A stretch of DNA of 64,000 bases from Lingula anatina (lineage: Eukaryota; Brachiopoda; Lingulata; Lingulida; Lingulidae): NCBI RefSeq assembly GCF_001039355.2, contig NW_019775397.1:337507-401506 (forward strand). Direction: 5' to 3'. Shown piece after piece: positions 33,501 through 45,700 of the stretch (its first letter is position 1; each line of letters opens with the position of its first letter). A program made the translations under genes and the position numbers. The notes beneath the pieces were generated by a model. That model was given only the letters and a program-made list of their open reading frames with translations. It ran no database searches and was not told the DNA's origin.

Positions 33501-34320
33501 TGCATCAGCAATCAGTAAGTTTGCCAACTGATGGCAGTTAATCTGAAAGACTATCAGCTTTTGATATGATCTAAACCACCTGAGGTGACCATGATCTCGA
33601 GCATCGCAACTATTGTCACCGTAGTTAGTTAGTAAGTCAAGGAAGACCGTCACAGACAAAGAAAAGATTGTCAACGATTGCTTTAATTTTGGTGAATCCC
33701 ACGGCAACACACTAAGGCATAATGAAAATTGCTGAACTCCGTTCAACATAACTTTCCTAAACTTCTGTCTGTTTGCGCCATGCAGCTCAGTTGAGTCTCA
33801 TAGACCTTTATCCTCATTGTCGTCACAGTACCACGTGACCCAGATCTGTTGCTTCATTTATGCATATTGAGGTGAGGTTTACTTAAACGCTTTTTGTCTA
33901 CTTATAAATTGTTTTTATAATTTTTAAATGGCGGGGATCGATTAAAACATAACTGTAGTGTATAGATTAAGTGCTGGATCTTCAGAATTCGAGAAATGGA
34001 CGTTAATAAGACTATTGTCCTTTAAGGTTATTAACCTGAAGAGGCGGAATATAAGCAATGTTAGAATATCGATACAGCTGACTAGTTCAGTCAGAACCGT
34101 TTCTTTTGTGAATTTTGATGTTAATAAAATGATACCAGGAGCATATCATTCCACAGTCATTTATCTCCCCCCAAAGAATGGCTCAGTAGGGGTAACACTT
34201 CTATTGTCCAGTGTGTGTAGGGTCATGGAACATAAGAGACGAAACTCCAGAGCTCCGTAACTCGAAAGCATTGCGAATTCCGACCGAGCGCAAGCGTCTC
34301 TATTCCATAACTGGGGATTT
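30535..34320. other. Gene-poor spacer
   Basis: No gene is recognised with confidence. It contains a 43-codon open stretch ending in a good splice donor (30,790-30,919). It also contains part of the dispersed repeat seen near 620 (31,740-31,800), and a 38-bp insert flanked by a 13-bp target duplication (33,356-33,419). ORFs elsewhere are short and featureless. Confidence 0.5.
33356..33419 (-). mobile_element. 38-bp retro-insert with 13-bp target duplication
   Basis: AGACGATTTTGAT occurs at 33,356-33,368 and 33,407-33,419, flanking 38 bases. On the minus strand the insert begins GATGAGCCGTAGGGCTAAAA, which resembles the second half of a hammerhead core (TGATGA, a GCC/GGC stem, then TAAA instead of GAAA). 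This would fit a severely truncated Penelope-like or retrozyme-type insertion. Confidence 0.4.
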
Positions 34321-34339
34321 ACTCGCATAGAGACCATTC

Positions 34340-34450
34340 CCACAGATTGCTGTCAGCTTAACCGGCTTAAATGTCTGTCCCGCCTACTAAAAGCTGCAAG
34401 GGGGTAATTAACTTTTGTGCGGGCTAGGCTCCCGGAAGCCGACAGCAATT
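34340..34450. mobile_element. Partial MITE, CTNAG-targeting family, copy C
   Basis: It shares the internal TGTCAGCTTA..CGGCTTAAATGTCTG and CCGCCTACTA-AAGCTGCAAG sequence with the member at 61,912-62,124. Its ends are not intact. Confidence 0.5.
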
Positions 34451-34832
34451 AAAGGTACATACGAACCGAGCATCGGTGGATTGTGGATTCCCAGCAACAC
34501 ATGTAAACCACTTCTACTAGATTCTTATATGACTCAAATAAATTTGGCATGCCAAGGGATAAACTGAATAGATCACTCGATCAGCCATAAAAGACCTTTA
34601 GACTGCTCCTTTCTTTAAATTTATGGTTGTAAATTTAACCTACTTCCGTGACCTACTTTCCTGCCCCATTGACATACAGCTTAGCCAGCAGAAAAATCTG
34701 TTCAAACATCATTTTCGGGTAAAATTAAACAATGCCTTTTGGTAATTCTCATAGTTATACTACTTGAAACTATATGCTGGCATTTGGTTGGTTTTTGTGA
34801 CAAAAAATTGACTTTGTATGTATCTTTAAGCA

Positions 34833-36292
34833 TTAACCCCAAGGGAGTTTGGTCGATCCAGATGGATCGATCTAAATCTGTGGGAACCCAGTCATACAGT
34901 ACCCGGGGCAACTCCACAGTCCACTCATGAACTGGCAAAGACTGCTCAAAACTTCAACCGCCAAGGTGTGAAGTTTTGGCTCTCGCAGTGCTCTGTAATG
35001 TCACAGGTGAAGACTAACGTAATCTCAGTGTAAATCAAAATGAAAATAAAAGCAACTGAACTCTCTGGCTAGGACCGTCCCGCGCAGGCTTATTAATAAA
35101 AGTGACCAAACTTGTATTGATTCTTAGCTTTCCGGCATAGCACCACGTCACACCACCTGTGAAACGCTTTCAACAGCGTGTCTTCTCTGCGGAATAACTT
35201 GCCCAATATGTTTTCTCCAAAATTTGCATCGTCACAATAGCTTGAATGGAAATCTCACCAGCTTTAAGTTTTACACATTTGCACGTTTTTTAATGATTTT
35301 CTTTTCCTAGGGGTTTGCATAAACCAAAACCGCCCCGACGTGGACCGCATTTGATTCCTTTGTGCTCTGTAACGTCATAGGTGAAGTCAAACTAATACTC
35401 AGCATAAAACAAAGTCGCAGTAAAAAAGTAATCTGTCCGGGAATGTTACGTGTTGGCTTCTCAATCAAGGCCTCGTGTACATCATGTATTCAACGTAGAT
35501 GAATTTAAGACCAAGTTTCGGGCTTTGCGCGGAATAAAAAACATGTTTACGTCGGTACGTAAGGAAATGTACTGCTTGATCCAACGTCTGCCAACGAAGC
35601 CTCCGTTGCTCCGTGGTAATTCCATTGGCATGGACATAGATAGGCACTTGTTCTTGGGCTCGACTTCCAGACTGTTCAGTGGAGAATTATTTTTTCATGT
35701 AATGATTTCTAAAATTTGCGTTTCATTACTATAAGAAGTAACTCGTACTCAAGGTAGGTGAGCGGGTCTGTTACGGCGCAGTCGGTAGCGTGCACGCCCG
35801 CAAAAAAAAAAAAACGTTCAAGGCCATCATGGACCATGACAACGGAAAGTCACGAGTTCGATTCCCAAATGTCGCATGTCAGTCCGTCACGACTACCACC
35901 TGGCCCGGAATCAGGAAGGCGCGAAAAACGAATTCAGTCTCTCCTGGGCCCGACAAATTACCTTTTGCATATTAAAACGGTATAGTTTAGAATAATTGAC
36001 CATTGATCTCTATTTCTCACCAGCTACTCCACAGATTAAACTTGAATTGAATCAATACCTAAACCGGCATGGCGCCATGCACGTCATACTTCATGTCTTT
36101 TCATCAAAAAGCGCAATTTTTTGGTGGGATTATCAGCAAGAATTGCACCTTGAAAAACGACAGTATATTCGTTCTATCTATAATTACTTTTGAAATGAGT
36201 CGGTTCAAGAATTTAGAAAAAATAAGCAATACTGGAGGCTTGTATGAGACCACATTGCCTCTGTTGAAAAATTCCTTTTGGAGGTATAATAA
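34833..36292 (+). repeat. Direct duplication, left copy (ends at N)
   Basis: 1,460 bp, repeated at 36,294-37,767 with only a few small differences: a 6-bp deletion and a 6-bp insertion, single-base changes, and a 12-bp length difference near 35,968. The copy ends one base before the single N at 36,293. It starts with the right end of a CTNAG-family MITE (TGGTCGATCCAGATGGATCG) and contains a tRNA-derived SINE head. No gene was found in it. Confidence 0.9.
35764..35866 (+). repeat. tRNA-derived SINE head (repeated at 37,219-37,328)
   Basis: An A box ACGGCGCAGTCGGTAGCGTG and B box CGAGTTCGATTCCC lie in the right order, separated by a poly-A-containing stretch longer than in a tRNA. It looks like an internal pol III promoter of a SINE rather than a tRNA gene: no anticodon arm is recognisable because of the A-run. 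The second copy results from the surrounding duplication. Confidence 0.55.
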
Positions 36293-36293
36293 N
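36293..36293. other. Single N at a duplication junction
   Basis: One ambiguous base sits exactly between the two copies of the 1.46-kb direct repeat. It is likely an assembly join rather than an unknown nucleotide. Confidence 0.8.
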
Positions 36294-37767
36294 TTAACCC
36301 CAAGGGAGTTTGGTCGATCCAGATGGATCGATCTAAATCTGTGGGAACCCAGTCATACAGTACCCGGGGCAACTCCACAGTCCACTCATGAACTGGCAAA
36401 GACTGCTCAAAACTTCAACCGCCAAGGTGTGAAGTTTTGGCTCTCGCAGTGCTCTGTAATGTCACAGGTGAAGACTAACGTAATCTCAGTGTAAATCAAA
36501 ATGAAAATAAAAGCAACTGAACTCTCTGGCTAGGACCGTCCCGCGCAGGCTTATTAATAAAAGTGACCAAACTTGTATTGATTCTTAGCTTTCCGGCATA
36601 GCACCACGTCACACCACCTGTGAAACGCTTTCAACAGCGTGTCTTCTCTGCGGAATAACTTGCCCAATATGTTTTCTCCAAAATTTGCATCGTCACAATA
36701 GCTTGAATGGAAATCTCACCAGCTTTTACACATTTGCACGTTTTTTAATGATTTTCTTTTCCTACGGGTTTGCATAAACCAAAACCGCCCCGACGTGGAC
36801 CGCATTTGATTCCTTTGTGCTCTGTAACGTCATAGGTGAAGTCAAACTAATACTCAGCATAAAACAAAGTCGCAGTAAAAAAGTAATCTGTCCGGGAATG
36901 TTACGTGTTGGCTTCTCAATCAAGGCCTCGTGTACATCATGTATTCAACGTAGATGAATTTAAGACCAAGTTTCGGGCACTGGCTTTGCGCGGAATAAAA
37001 AACATGTTTACGTCGGTACGTAAGGAAATGTACTGCTTGATCCAACGTCTGCCAACGAAGCCTCCGTTGCTCCGTGGTAATTCCATTGGCATGGACATAG
37101 ATAGGCACTTGTTCTTGGGCTCGACTTCCAGACTGTTCAGTGGAGAATTATTTTTTCATGTAATGATTTCTAAAATTTGCGTTTCATTACTATAAGAAGT
37201 AACTCGTACTCAAGGTAGGTGAGCGGGTCTGTTACGGCGCAGTCGGTAGCGTGCACGCCCGCAAAAAAAAAAAAAACGTTCAAGGCCAGTCATGGACCAT
37301 GACAACGGAAAGTCACGAGTTCGATTCCCAAATGTCGCATGTCAGTCCGTCACGACTACCACCTGGCCCGGAATCAGGAAGGCGCGAAAAACGAATTCAG
37401 TCTCTCCTGGGCCCGACAAATTACCTTTTGCATTAGGCAAATTACCTTAAAACGGTATAGTTTAGAATAATTGACCATTGATCTCTATTTCTCACCAGCT
37501 ACTCCACAGATTAAACTTGAATTGAATCAATACCTAAACCGGCATGGCGCCATGCACGTCATACTTCATGTCTTTTCATCAAAAAGCGCAATTTTTTGGT
37601 GGGATTATCAGCAAGAATTGCACCTTGAAAAACGACAGTATATTCGTTCTATCTATAATTACTTTTGAAATGAGTCGGTTCAAGAATTTAGAAAAAATAA
37701 GCAATACTGGAGGCTTGTATGAGACCACATTGCCTCTGTTGAAAAATTCCTTTTGGAGGTATAATAA
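36294..37767 (+). repeat. Direct duplication, right copy (starts at N)
   Basis: 1,474 bp, near-identical to 34,833-36,292. The 14-bp length difference is fully explained by five small indels (-6, +6, +1, +1, +12). Sequence continues naturally into 37,768 onward. Confidence 0.9.
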
Positions 37768-39977
37768 ATTATCCTTTATGTGCAGACCACTGGCCGATTA
37801 TTTAGCATTCACAATACAGCATTTTCGCCTCCTTTATGCGACCACAGCTATGCTTGTGCCTCTTTTCTGTTTCGCTTGATAAGCAACCTTGCAGTGACCC
37901 ACCTCCACCGCGTCCTTTGTGCGATTGTTTTAAACATGTTGAAAAATTTGTTTGTCAGACTAACGAACCCCTTGCGTTTGTCTGGGTTAGGTCATTTTTT
38001 CATACGATACTATTTTAACAAACTGAAGCAGTTATAATAAGTGTAGGTCCTTTTCTTACCTTTTAACTCACTAATTATACGTGTGTTATTAACGCTAGGA
38101 TTTATATTATACTTAAATTGGAGATGCACAATTCATTAGAATGTGGAAGTGTAGTGAGTCGGTCGATAAGACAAAAGAGATTTGGAAGTGGAGCTTGTCA
38201 AACAAAGATAAAATTCTACAATTTGTCATCTTGCCCTATATTTCCAATCCGATTGTTCGGGAAAGAGCAACTTGGTACAAGTCAATTACAGGGAGCTACA
38301 TGTATACGGTATACCGCTGGCTGCCTATCAAAAACATTCGGCGCACAGAATTTTCGTTCCTTTGCTGCATAGTAATTTCCTAAGTGTGGTCGGTCATGAA
38401 TAGAAATTCCAACAGAAACTATTCAAAGGTGTTACTGAGGACCCATACGAATCCTGCAAATCCATGCACATGAAAAGCGATCTGTGAAGAAGTGTCGAAA
38501 TATGTCAATATGCATATTAGACAGAAGTCTTATTTTCACGAACTAGACCACTAAGAACTACATTAACCAACTTCAAGAGTAAATTAGATAGGCACAGAAC
38601 ATGACCGATATAATAATAATTTTTTGTAGCGTTTAACCTCAATTTACTTTCCTGGCAAGCAGAATAATGACGCTGTGCTGTTTATTATTTGGCTTAATAG
38701 CAACACTAAATGTCCGTCATTTATAATATATATGGCTTTATAATAAATTGGCCTGGTGAACTTTCAGACACCGTTGGCGTATGTACATATTCTGATTACT
38801 TAGTCTGCCCGTTTCGATGCTGTCGCCAACAGGACCAATCGGACCGTTCAACTGCCAAAGTGTATGTCCGTTTTACTCTAAATTGACTGAGTAGCTTTAT
38901 TTTGATTTAAAAGAGGATTTCTCTAAAAACCATCATCATTTTTTTTCTCAAAATTCATTGATATGCTGACCTTTGCGCCATAAGTTGCAAACCGTTTTAA
39001 TGTTATTCCATATTTACAGGGCGGCTTTGTATGTTAAAAGATCAGGTACCTTCTGAAAACCAGTATGATCTAGTACCTGCCTCTTAGTGACGTTGGCCCT
39101 ATTAAGGAATAATAGAAATAATTGAAGAAGCTACCCGTATTAAGACCCATGATCAATTCATATAGAATATTGTCATCGTTGAATGTTTGTGTTCAGTTAA
39201 CAACTTAAAATACTGAAAATGAGCTAGAACCATAATGTGTATCGATGATTACTACGAAAACATTCATATCTCGGCACTTAGGGGTTGAAACAGGGATAAA
39301 GTTCCTGTTATAATATCAAAAAATAATGCTCCTTTGTTAGCTTTGAGCGCATCTAACGGCAGCAGGTGAGGCAACAAGTGTGTAACTTGACCACAAATGA
39401 CCAGGCCTCCATTGGAAACCTCACTGAAATGAGTATAATGGAGTGTGGTGTATAAGAACCGAACTTCACTGTATACATTTTACTTTTGACAGTTTGTCTT
39501 TAAACAACAAATTAGAAAATATTTTAGTGATTTTGGTGATATCCCGCTTATTAAGGAATTAGTATATCATTAGTATATAGATAAAGTTTGGTCGACTGTA
39601 AGTAACTTAATTAAAAACGCCATGGAGAGATTTTGATGAACTGTTAAGGAATGGTCAAAAATTGGCTAGATTTTGGTGGTGACTAATGAATTTATTTATC
39701 AATTAGTTAATTGATTAATAATGAGAATGTGGCTAATTAATCAGTGAATTCAGAGGTAATTTAAGGTAATGATAATTGATTTGGTTTGATAATTAATTAT
39801 CTTGTTGATAAGATGAGGAATGAGCTGCCTGAGTAGTATCCTAGGTAAGCTCAATTTGGTTGTCTGCGCATGTGATTAACTTGGAATTCACCTTCATGGC
39901 ATTTTAAAAGCTACGACAGTATGATCATGTTAAAAAACGTCTTTAAATCTTTTTTCAGACTCCCTGTTGTCGCACAG
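37768..39977 (+). repeat. Array spacer and upstream region of LicD copy 5
   Basis: From about 37,910 to 38,710 it matches the unit 2 spacer (19,620-20,150) and the upstream arms at 8448 and 23,539. From about 39,270 it is a more diverged version of the upstream regions of copies 3 and 4, including a CACTTAGGGGTTGAAAC landmark and an acceptor-like TTTTTTCAG 20 bases before the ATG. No gene was found in it. Confidence 0.6.
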
Positions 39978-41126
39978 ATGGCGTCACCACGCTGCCGACG
40001 CGTTTTTAGGCAGTTCTCATCCATTTTGATTGTTGGATGTTCGATGCTGATCGTGATGACAGTTTTGAAGATTATAGGCGACAGATCGCCAGTGTGTAAA
40101 GGCAGTGTTCCTGATAAAATCCCAACGAAGCTGAAAAAAGGAGCTTCATTGCCACCCAATGCCCGCCAATTGGGATCCGAAGATAAATCTTTGCCAAGGA
40201 CATCCCAAATAGGAAAGCATCATTATTCTCACGACACAGACACCGTTCTCGACCCAGGGGCAATCAGACCATTCCCTACCCTCCCGTCTTACCCGCTGAA
40301 ACCCGGCGGAGCAGGGAGACATTACAACCCCGGTGTACTTTTGTCCTTTTTCCAATCGGAACTCACGGCTGAAGATAAAGAAATCTTTACAAATATACTA
40401 GGTACCATAGACAGGGTATGCAGGGAGAACAATATCACCTATTTCATGTCTGCGGGCACCTTGCTCGGGTCATACAGACACCATGGTATGATTCCATGGG
40501 ATGTTGATGCCGACATTCATTGCAGCGTCCGCGGTAAGGCAAAACTGACGGAGGCATTTTCAAAACATGCTCCAGACTATGTTGTTCATACCCCGCTCCA
40601 CACCCGCTACCCGGGGTTACTGAAGGTCTATTACAAGTGGTCAAATATCACGGTGGACGAGTGGAAATGGCCAGCAGTCGACATATTCCTGTACGCGGAA
40701 AACCAAACACACATTTGGGATATTCCTCGGAATTTAAGCGGAAACACAGTTCCCAGCTCCAGCAAACTCTACAGGAGATTCGAAAAAAGAGTCCTGTTTC
40801 CTCTTCATAGGCGTCCGTTTGGTAACATCTTTCTCAACGCCCCTCGCGATTCTTTTGCCTATCTTAAGTTGTTTTATGACAGTACAGGGTGCCTAAAACA
40901 ACTGCATAGACAATACGCAATACAGATTCCCTGCAAGGAACTGGAGAACGTCGTGCCGTTCGTTTACAGAGAGGGGGTCGCCAATGGATCGGGCGTGAAA
41001 GAAAAGCTGATGATGGGCGACACGGTGTTACAAGAATTCATTATTGACGAGCCAAGTTACGCCGTAACAAAACGGTATAGTCTGGAGTTGGTGGAACACA
41101 ATGAAGACGGACGAGATTCGGCATAA
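39978..41126 (+). CDS. LicD/fukutin-family transferase, copy 5 (intact, 382 aa)
   Basis: Type II membrane LicD-family enzyme. The N-terminal tail is 1-12 (MASPRCRRVF), the membrane helix about 13-34 and the stem about 35-115. The LicD domain runs from about 120, with GTLLGSYRHHG at 160-170, WDVDADI at 174-180 (D175, D177, D179 as the putative metal-binding acidic cluster) and VDIFLY at 234-239. Possible N-glycosylation sites are N152, N223, N242 and N252. A C-terminal block with CKELENVVPF and IDEPSYAVTKRYSLELVEHN is kept. The first ~60 codons are the most diverged of the five copies, whereas the middle is nearly identical to copy 1 and the last third follows copy 3. It converges with full-length CFAP210, with 825 bp between stop codons; this is the arrangement the array seems to derive from. 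Confidence 0.92.
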   Translation: MASPRCRRVFRQFSSILIVGCSMLIVMTVLKIIGDRSPVCKGSVPDKIPTKLKKGASLPPNARQLGSEDKSLPRTSQIGKHHYSHDTDTVLDPGAIRPFPTLPSYPLKPGGAGRHYNPGVLLSFFQSELTAEDKEIFTNILGTIDRVCRENNITYFMSAGTLLGSYRHHGMIPWDVDADIHCSVRGKAKLTEAFSKHAPDYVVHTPLHTRYPGLLKVYYKWSNITVDEWKWPAVDIFLYAENQTHIWDIPRNLSGNTVPSSSKLYRRFEKRVLFPLHRRPFGNIFLNAPRDSFAYLKLFYDSTGCLKQLHRQYAIQIPCKELENVVPFVYREGVANGSGVKEKLMMGDTVLQEFIIDEPSYAVTKRYSLELVEHNEDGRDSA

Positions 41127-41951
41127 ATAAATAAATAAATGACAATGCAAAACATTTTAATTGAATTTTATCAGTCAAGGAGATTACTTTTGTTCTTTTT
41201 ACTAACATTCGTTCCATTTTCTTTAGCTATTCAGTTTTTTTCTGTTATACAGCCAAACCTCTGAATATCATAACATTTAAAATTATTTTAAATCATTAAC
41301 CATTTTACCGTTGTAACTTAAACAGGTGACAAAAAATTAAATGCCATTCATACTTTATTTACTCTTACGTAATATGTACAGGCTGTAAATTTACACGTGC
41401 AATATTTACATGTTTTAATAAATTTTATTGGCAGCACTGGCATTTCAGCCAACATCGTCACTCACTGTGTGTACTGACATCAGTTTTGGCAAATTCTGAC
41501 CCAAGATTTGGAAATGTACAAAGATATACAAAGTCAGTTTTTGCTTGACAAACGAAAAAGCAGTATTTGCAAGACATAGGTTTACACCCACTCTTTACGA
41601 AACATTTTTGTCAAACTTTCCACAGACTGGGCTAATATGGACAAAGAAGCGGCTGACTCAGAATTTCAACGGAAACCACGCAAGGAACAATGACCATTAT
41701 GCTAATGTTAGTTTACTCACATGACAGTGCGTTTATATATGGGTCAGTAACATACTGATATTTAACTCAGCTATGCGACATTGATGAATTGAGATATTTG
41801 CCTTCAGAGATGCTGCAATACAATAAAACTGGTATAAATAAAATACTGGAGTGTTTTCTCCTTAAATTCTCAATCAAGTCCCTTAAACCCCCTAGACTCC
41901 AAATGGTTGAAAAAACATTTTTCAAAAAGGCAACAAAATCGTGTCAAGTGT
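41127..41951 (+). repeat. Intergenic 3' flank between LicD copy 5 and CFAP210
   Basis: The ancestral form of the flank that is repeated in units 1-3. It must contain the 3' ends of two convergent transcripts. AATAAATAAATAAATG overlaps the LicD stop, and a TTTATTTA near 41,352 would read as a polyadenylation signal on the minus strand. Confidence 0.6.
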
Positions 41952-42663
41952 TTATCTCCACACGAAACCGAGTCTCTTGTTGGTCCGTCCATCTCCGTAT
42001 ATATTCTTCTTCACCTCCTCGGTTGTCCCTCGTTGGTAGTTGGGCAGCTGGACACCGCTGTGATCCATCGCCATGTAACTGGGGCGGATGCCGCCCTTCC
42101 CCTCGAAGATGGGCCCCAGTCCCCCGCCGGCGCCGGGCCGGGCCGCCTTGCGGAGAGGGTACACGTTGCGTCCCCCCTGGAGGCAGTGGTCGATCACCTT
42201 CCCGGCGTATTCCTGGAACTGGTCCTCCTCCAGCTTCAGCAGTTCCATGTTTTTGGCGTCTTGCTGGAGCTGTTCCACCTTCACCTCGTCTTCTTTAAGT
42301 TTGCGCTGGCCCTAGAAGTGTGAGATTATGAAATTTAAGTGCATGGTGTTATTTATTTTAAATCAGGGAACTGTTTGATTTGATGTCAAGGGTACTGCAG
42401 GTAATTAATGAATATTGTTTTGAATCGAAACTGCATATTTTTTCAACAACTGTCACTGCTTACTATTTATGGGTAGTCTATTTAATTTCATTAAATGGAT
42501 ATTTTTTGTCAATTTTGTAAAAATATTTCCAGACTGTTAAATATTCATAAAATAAATAAAATATATATACAAAAAAGATTAAGACTTAATAAACTCAAAC
42601 TTAAAATCTAAAAATAAATCTAACAAAAATAAATAAATAAGTAAATAAATGAAAAAAAAATAT

Positions 42664-42735
<72 letters not shown>

Positions 42736-45700
42736 TTTTAATGTTAAGTACAACTTACAGCTTGCATGAGATGGAAGTCTGCTAGGTGTTTATTTTCATC
42801 AAACTTTCTGCTGTGTTTCATTTCCTCGTTTCTCTGGAACAATTTGTCTGCCTCCTTGCGGATCTGTAGCATTTCCATCTCCCTGGCTCTCTCTGCTGCC
42901 TCCTTTTCTTCTTTCTCTCTCATCTAAAACACAGTTTGTTACATTGTTTAGGGTCAGTTTTTTTCTCTAATAATTCACGTTATACCTGAAGGAACTCAAA
43001 ATAAAATAATGCTGGTAATAATAAATAAACAAAATAACAATCAAAATATGTTGTTATGAGTCTTTTCTTTTATATTTATTTCCCAATTATTTATCAGGTC
43101 TCTAAGATAACTCCAGAATGACTGTAAAAATTTACTCAAGGCTTCAAACTCAGTATTTTAATTGATGAATTTAAAAATGACAAAAGCTTATGGACATAAA
43201 TCAGTTTCATTTCACTAAACTATTAAAAAAAATCTAAGCCACACTCTACATATTTTTATAACCCAGAATATAACAGAAATATAAGAATATAATGAAATAA
43301 TGCTGGCAATTATATACATAAAGAAAATAATAATAATCAATATTCTATTAGGGGCCAATAATGTGACTGCTATTAACTTCAGGAAATAATTAGTGTTGCT
43401 TTATTTCATGAACAATATAAATACATCCACAAACCTGCTGGTATCTGTGTTCAGCCATCTCGGAAAGCATCCTCCTATTCTTGGCATCCTTCTCGGCATC
43501 CTCCTTTGCAATCTTGGCCTCTCTCTCCTCAGTGGCTTTACGAATCCTCTGATCCTCGTCATCGACCTTCTGTTTCATCTGGGCTGCCAGACGGTCACGA
43601 ATCTTCTCCAGTCTCTCTTGCTTCTCACTGAGAGGAAAAATTGATTTGAAATATGATTATACATATCTTCATGGTTGGTTTTCTTGTTTATCCGATAAAC
43701 AGGTTGTGTAGTAATATTTATAAGGTCCCATGCCTTGTCAATGGCCTTACAAAGAACATGTAGATAATATATCAGCTAATATGTGGTTGGTATGAACAAT
43801 CATTTTGAGTACTTATGATGCTACTGTAAATGCATTATTTTTTTCCATTAATATACAGTAATAAGGTATGTTTTTGTTGAAAAAATTAAAACTTCAAATT
43901 CCCGTTATTTCTTCATTTTGCTTCTTGGGGCTGTTTTTAAAAGTGTAAAGAGGCCAATTATATAAATAAAAAAGGTTTATCACCGCAAATGTACATTTTT
44001 TTCATACATTTGTAAAGTAAATAAATGATTAAATTTTCTTACTTATGGAGAAGCTTTTCTTTTTCAACTCGCAGCTTCATCATTTTCCTTTTAGCAGCAG
44101 CAAAGATCCTGCACTCCTCATCTTCTTCCTGAATTGAAAAATTTACATGAAATATATAAACAGCACTGGAACAGATAATCACATCTACCACATTTGTGTG
44201 TGAGAGTGTGCGTGTGCGTTTTTGAATTAATTTTTTGTTGTTGTTGTTGTTTCTATTCATTTTGAAAAAAGGGGTCAATTTCACAAAGACTAGAAAGCAT
44301 AATACAAACACAATTTTTAGGCTTTGAGAATTTTGCCTGGCCTTCATATAATCATCAATGAAAAAAGAGGTTAATTCTACATATTTTATTACAAGTGTGT
44401 GTGTGTGTGTGTGTGTTAAATAATAGGGGGGAGAAGATGATCAGATAATGCTAATATCTTTTAGCCTAAAGGCATTTTCTATTTCCAATTCGGGAGAATG
44501 GAGGGGAGGGGAGGGGAGAGAGAGCAGCACACCAAAAATCCATATAATATCATTCACTCCATCTTCACCACCTACCTCTTCAATCTCCTGTTGTATTTCC
44601 CTCATTTTCTTCACATCCTCTATCCTCTTCACATTCTGCTGCATGTTCTGCTTCTGTTCATCTCTCCTGATGTCCTCCAGCCGTTTCTTCTCCAGGTGGT
44701 ACTGGATTGCTAGCTTCTTCAGGTCCTCGCCCTCCTTCTTGTCATCCTCCATGGCGATCAGGCGATCCTTTATATGCTCTCGTATTCTGGAAAAGAAACA
44801 AAAGATGCTCAAGAGATACAATGACACCTCAGCCGACTTGGATATGAAATGCTTGCCTTTGGCATGCAGTCAGCAATTTCAATTGTGGGTTTTCTTTTTT
44901 TTTTATTTTGTTTTTGTTTATCTTGAAAGCCAACTTTGCTTAACTTAAATGGGGCTTTGAATTTAAATAAGTGCATACAAACAGTGGACACCCCTACCTA
45001 CTAGTAATTCCTTATTGCTTTATGTATTTTCTAAACATATTCAATTATTTATTTATTTTTTCAATTTTGATGCAGAGTGGGCATTTTCCAGACAAAAAGT
45101 GCAGTTTTTTATATATACGTTACATGTATTACCAGATAAATACACAGCACAGCAATCCTGAACAGACACCATTATAAAACTGTCAATAAGAACTCACTGT
45201 GCTTTCTGAAACTCTGCCACCTCCTCTCTTTCTTGCAGTCTCTGAAGCGCTTTCCTCTGGTCGTCACGGATACCATCTTCATAGTCTTTTCTCTGTTTGT
45301 CCAGCCAATCATTGTCCTTGCCCTCGTATGCCTTCTCCTTCAGCCGTTTTAACTCAAGTTGGGCCTCTCTTTCTTTCAGGACTTCTGTGAACATCAGCGC
45401 ACTCTGAGGGTAGAAAATGAAATGATTGTAATTTTACTGGGCATACAAATAAAGGCACTCAAGTGTATCTTCAAATTACATGTACTGCTCTGAAATCTAT
45501 TTCATTGTTTATCTTGAAAACCAACTCTACTCAAGTTAAATGGGCCTTTGAAGTTGAATTAAGGCATAAAAATAGCTGACATCCCTACCTACTTAATCTT
45601 ATATTGCTTTATGCATTTTCTAAACATGTTAGTACTGGTTTTTCAGTTCAAGCTTTTGGGTTTTAAAAATATATGGCATTGTTTTATTTTCTTTTTAAAC

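Noticed and set aside
42088-42323. Proline/arginine-rich ORFs on the + strand (also at 18,426)
   Set aside because: Antisense of the GC-rich last exon of CFAP210; the minus-strand reading matches a known family.
44448-44948. Serine-rich ORFs antisense to CFAP210
   Set aside because: Shadow of the glutamate/lysine-rich coiled-coil exon 5 on the opposite strand.
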